A DNA stretch of 62,185 nucleotides from DATJFH01 sp035495815. GTDB taxonomy: Bacteria > Acidobacteriota > Terriglobia > Bryobacterales > Bryobacteraceae. The stretch spans positions 1 to 62,185 of the forward strand of contig DATJFH010000128.1 in NCBI GenBank assembly GCA_035495815.1. The letters run 5' to 3'. Shown here piece after piece: positions 61,100 to 62,185 of the stretch (its first letter is position 1; the number at the start of each line of letters is the position of its first letter). Under the pieces are notes generated by a model. It did not search any database. It saw only the letters and a list, made by a program, of their open reading frames with translations, and was not told the origin of the DNA. Made by a program: the position numbers and the translations under genes.

Positions 61100-62185
61100 G
61101 TGGATCGCTATTACTTCGATCACAATGCGACGACGCCTTTGTCTCCCGAAGCGCTGGAGGCCATGACTCCGTGTTTGTCCGAAGTCTATGGAAACGCATC
61201 CAGTATCCATCACTTTGGGCAGATGGCGAAACAGCGGTTGGAGATGGCCCGCCGGCAGACGGCCGGGCTGCTGGGCTGCCGTCCGCGGGAGGTCGTCTTC
61301 GTCAGCGGCGGGACGGAGGCCGATAATCTGGCGCTGCTGGGGGCGGTGCGTCCCTGCGCGGGAAAGCATGTAGTTACGACTGCCATCGAGCATCCGGCCG
61401 TTCTGGGGTCCGCCGCGCAGATCGAACGGGAGGGCGGTGAGGTGACTTACCTGCCGGTGGGAGGCTCCGGCCTGCTGGACCCGGACGATGTCCGCCACGC
61501 GCTGCGCCCGAATACCGCGCTGGTGTCGGTAATGCATGTAAACAACGAGCTGGGGACGGTGCAGCCTGTCGCCGAGATCGGCCGGATTACCCGGGAAGCC
61601 GGCATTCTGCTGCATTCCGACGGGGTCCAGGCGGCCGGACGGCTGCCGGTTGACGTCGACGCGCTGGGGGTGGACCTCTACTCCATGAGCGCGCACAAAA
61701 TTTACGGACCCAAGGGCGCCGGCGCGCTCTTCGTGCGCAAAGGAACCCGTCTGCTCCCGACCCTTTATGGCGGCCATCACGAGCACGACCGCCGGGCGGG
61801 CACGGAGAACGTCCCCGGCGTGGCCGGCCTGGGCAAAGCGGCGGAGTACGCGGCGCGGGACTGCGCCTCTGAATCGTCGCGGCTGGCCGCCTTACGCGAC
61901 CGGCTTGAAGCGGGAATCCTGGAGCGGGTGCGAGGCGCGGGTGTCAATGGAACCCGTGACGCCCGGGTCCCGAACACCACCAATCTGTACTTCGATTACC
62001 TCGAGGGCGAGTCGCTGGTGATCGCCCTCGACCTGCGGGGCTTCGCCGTCTCGAGCGGCTCGGCCTGCTCCAGCGGCTCGACCGAGCCGTCCCATGTTCT
62101 GCTGGCCATCGGCCTCGACCCGGCGCGGGCTCGCGCCAGCATTCGCTTTTCCCTGGGACGCTCGAACACCGCGGCCCAGGTGGAC
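61100..62185 (+). CDS. Cysteine desulfurase, NifS/IscS type (partial, C-terminus cut by window edge)
   Basis: A PLP-dependent class-V enzyme, open to the right edge; about 362 residues are visible. It begins DRYYFDHNATTPLSPEALEAM. Further motifs are EVVFVSGGTEADNLAL, HPAVLGS, HVNNELGTVQPV, LHSDGVQAAGRLPVDV, the PLP lysine in SMSAHKIYGPKGAGALF (~199), and the reactive cysteine loop SSGSACSSGSTEPSHVL (Cys ~323). It takes sulfur from cysteine for Fe-S clusters or tRNA thiolation. The start is GTG 61100; no ATG fits. The missing part is only the last few dozen residues. Confidence 0.92.
   Translation, partial: MDRYYFDHNATTPLSPEALEAMTPCLSEVYGNASSIHHFGQMAKQRLEMARRQTAGLLGCRPREVVFVSGGTEADNLALLGAVRPCAGKHVVTTAIEHPAVLGSAAQIEREGGEVTYLPVGGSGLLDPDDVRHALRPNTALVSVMHVNNELGTVQPVAEIGRITREAGILLHSDGVQAAGRLPVDVDALGVDLYSMSAHKIYGPKGAGALFVRKGTRLLPTLYGGHHEHDRRAGTENVPGVAGLGKAAEYAARDCASESSRLAALRDRLEAGILERVRGAGVNGTRDARVPNTTNLYFDYLEGESLVIALDLRGFAVSSGSACSSGSTEPSHVLLAIGLDPARARASIRFSLGRSNTAAQVD

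Noticed and set aside
1..62185. CRISPR arrays, tRNA or rRNA genes, integrase/att sites
   Set aside because: None was recognised on either strand by reading. tRNAscan-SE and a repeat finder would be the decisive checks.

Overview
The window looks like a chromosomal segment from an acidobacterium of the Bryobacterales/Solibacter type. The DNA is GC-rich. It carries several families characteristic of that group: very large TonB-dependent receptors with an N-terminal carboxypeptidase-regulatory-like domain, two proteins ending in the Solibacter C-terminal domain (TIGR03437 type), an acidobacterial VWFA protein (TIGR03436 type), and PSD1/DUF1549/DUF1553 proteins paired with DUF1501 proteins. These placements rest on reading the translations; no database search was possible.

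Layout. 1-1660: the edge of an FkbM-type methyltransferase and a secreted FISUMP-domain protein. 2141-7056: a tight four-gene operon of acyl carrier protein, AMP-forming acyl ligase, asparagine synthase-type amidotransferase and a divergent NAD-synthetase-like ATP pyrophosphatase; this is the best candidate for an undescribed pathway. 7128-26467: polymer and solute utilisation genes, with two Oar-like receptors, a PSD1-DUF1501-sulfatase operon, a second PSD1-DUF1501 pair, a monooxygenase-like small protein, a DtxR/MntR-type regulator divergent from a receptor across a long perfect inverted repeat, and a secreted TIM-barrel epimerase. 26534-33222 (mostly minus strand): two tandem TIGR03437 paralogues, mutY with an S24-peptidase-domain protein, a VWFA protein and a DUF1080 hydrolase. 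33303-42665: bacilliredoxin, epimerase, membrane glycosyltransferase, GMC oxidoreductase, MBL hydrolase, an ISL3-like transposase remnant, an APC permease, and a Gfo/Idh/MocA-DUF1080 pair. 42706-48326: an exopolysaccharide-initiating sugar transferase, then a DUF5666-like protein and a TonB receptor that share glycine/histidine-rich tracts. 48316-53679: a sugar-acid operon (DgoD-like dehydratase, large membrane glycosyltransferase, PfkB kinase) interrupted before the kinase by about 1 kb of foreign DNA between exact 18-bp direct repeats. 53885-62185: an ankyrin protein, a frameshifted FAD-oxidoreductase pseudogene, a BtuB-like receptor with a small partner, lon, and the start of a cysteine desulfurase gene.

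Taken together the accessory genes suggest a glycan-degrading soil bacterium. Outer-membrane receptors take up ligands. Exported sulfatase, DUF1080 hydrolases, epimerases and oxidoreductases process sugars, possibly through 3-keto intermediates. Dehydratase and kinase feed sugar acids into central metabolism. Decay is visible at three places (ISL3 remnant, IS66-type accessory remnant, oxidoreductase pseudogene). No tRNA, rRNA, CRISPR array or intact transposase was recognised.
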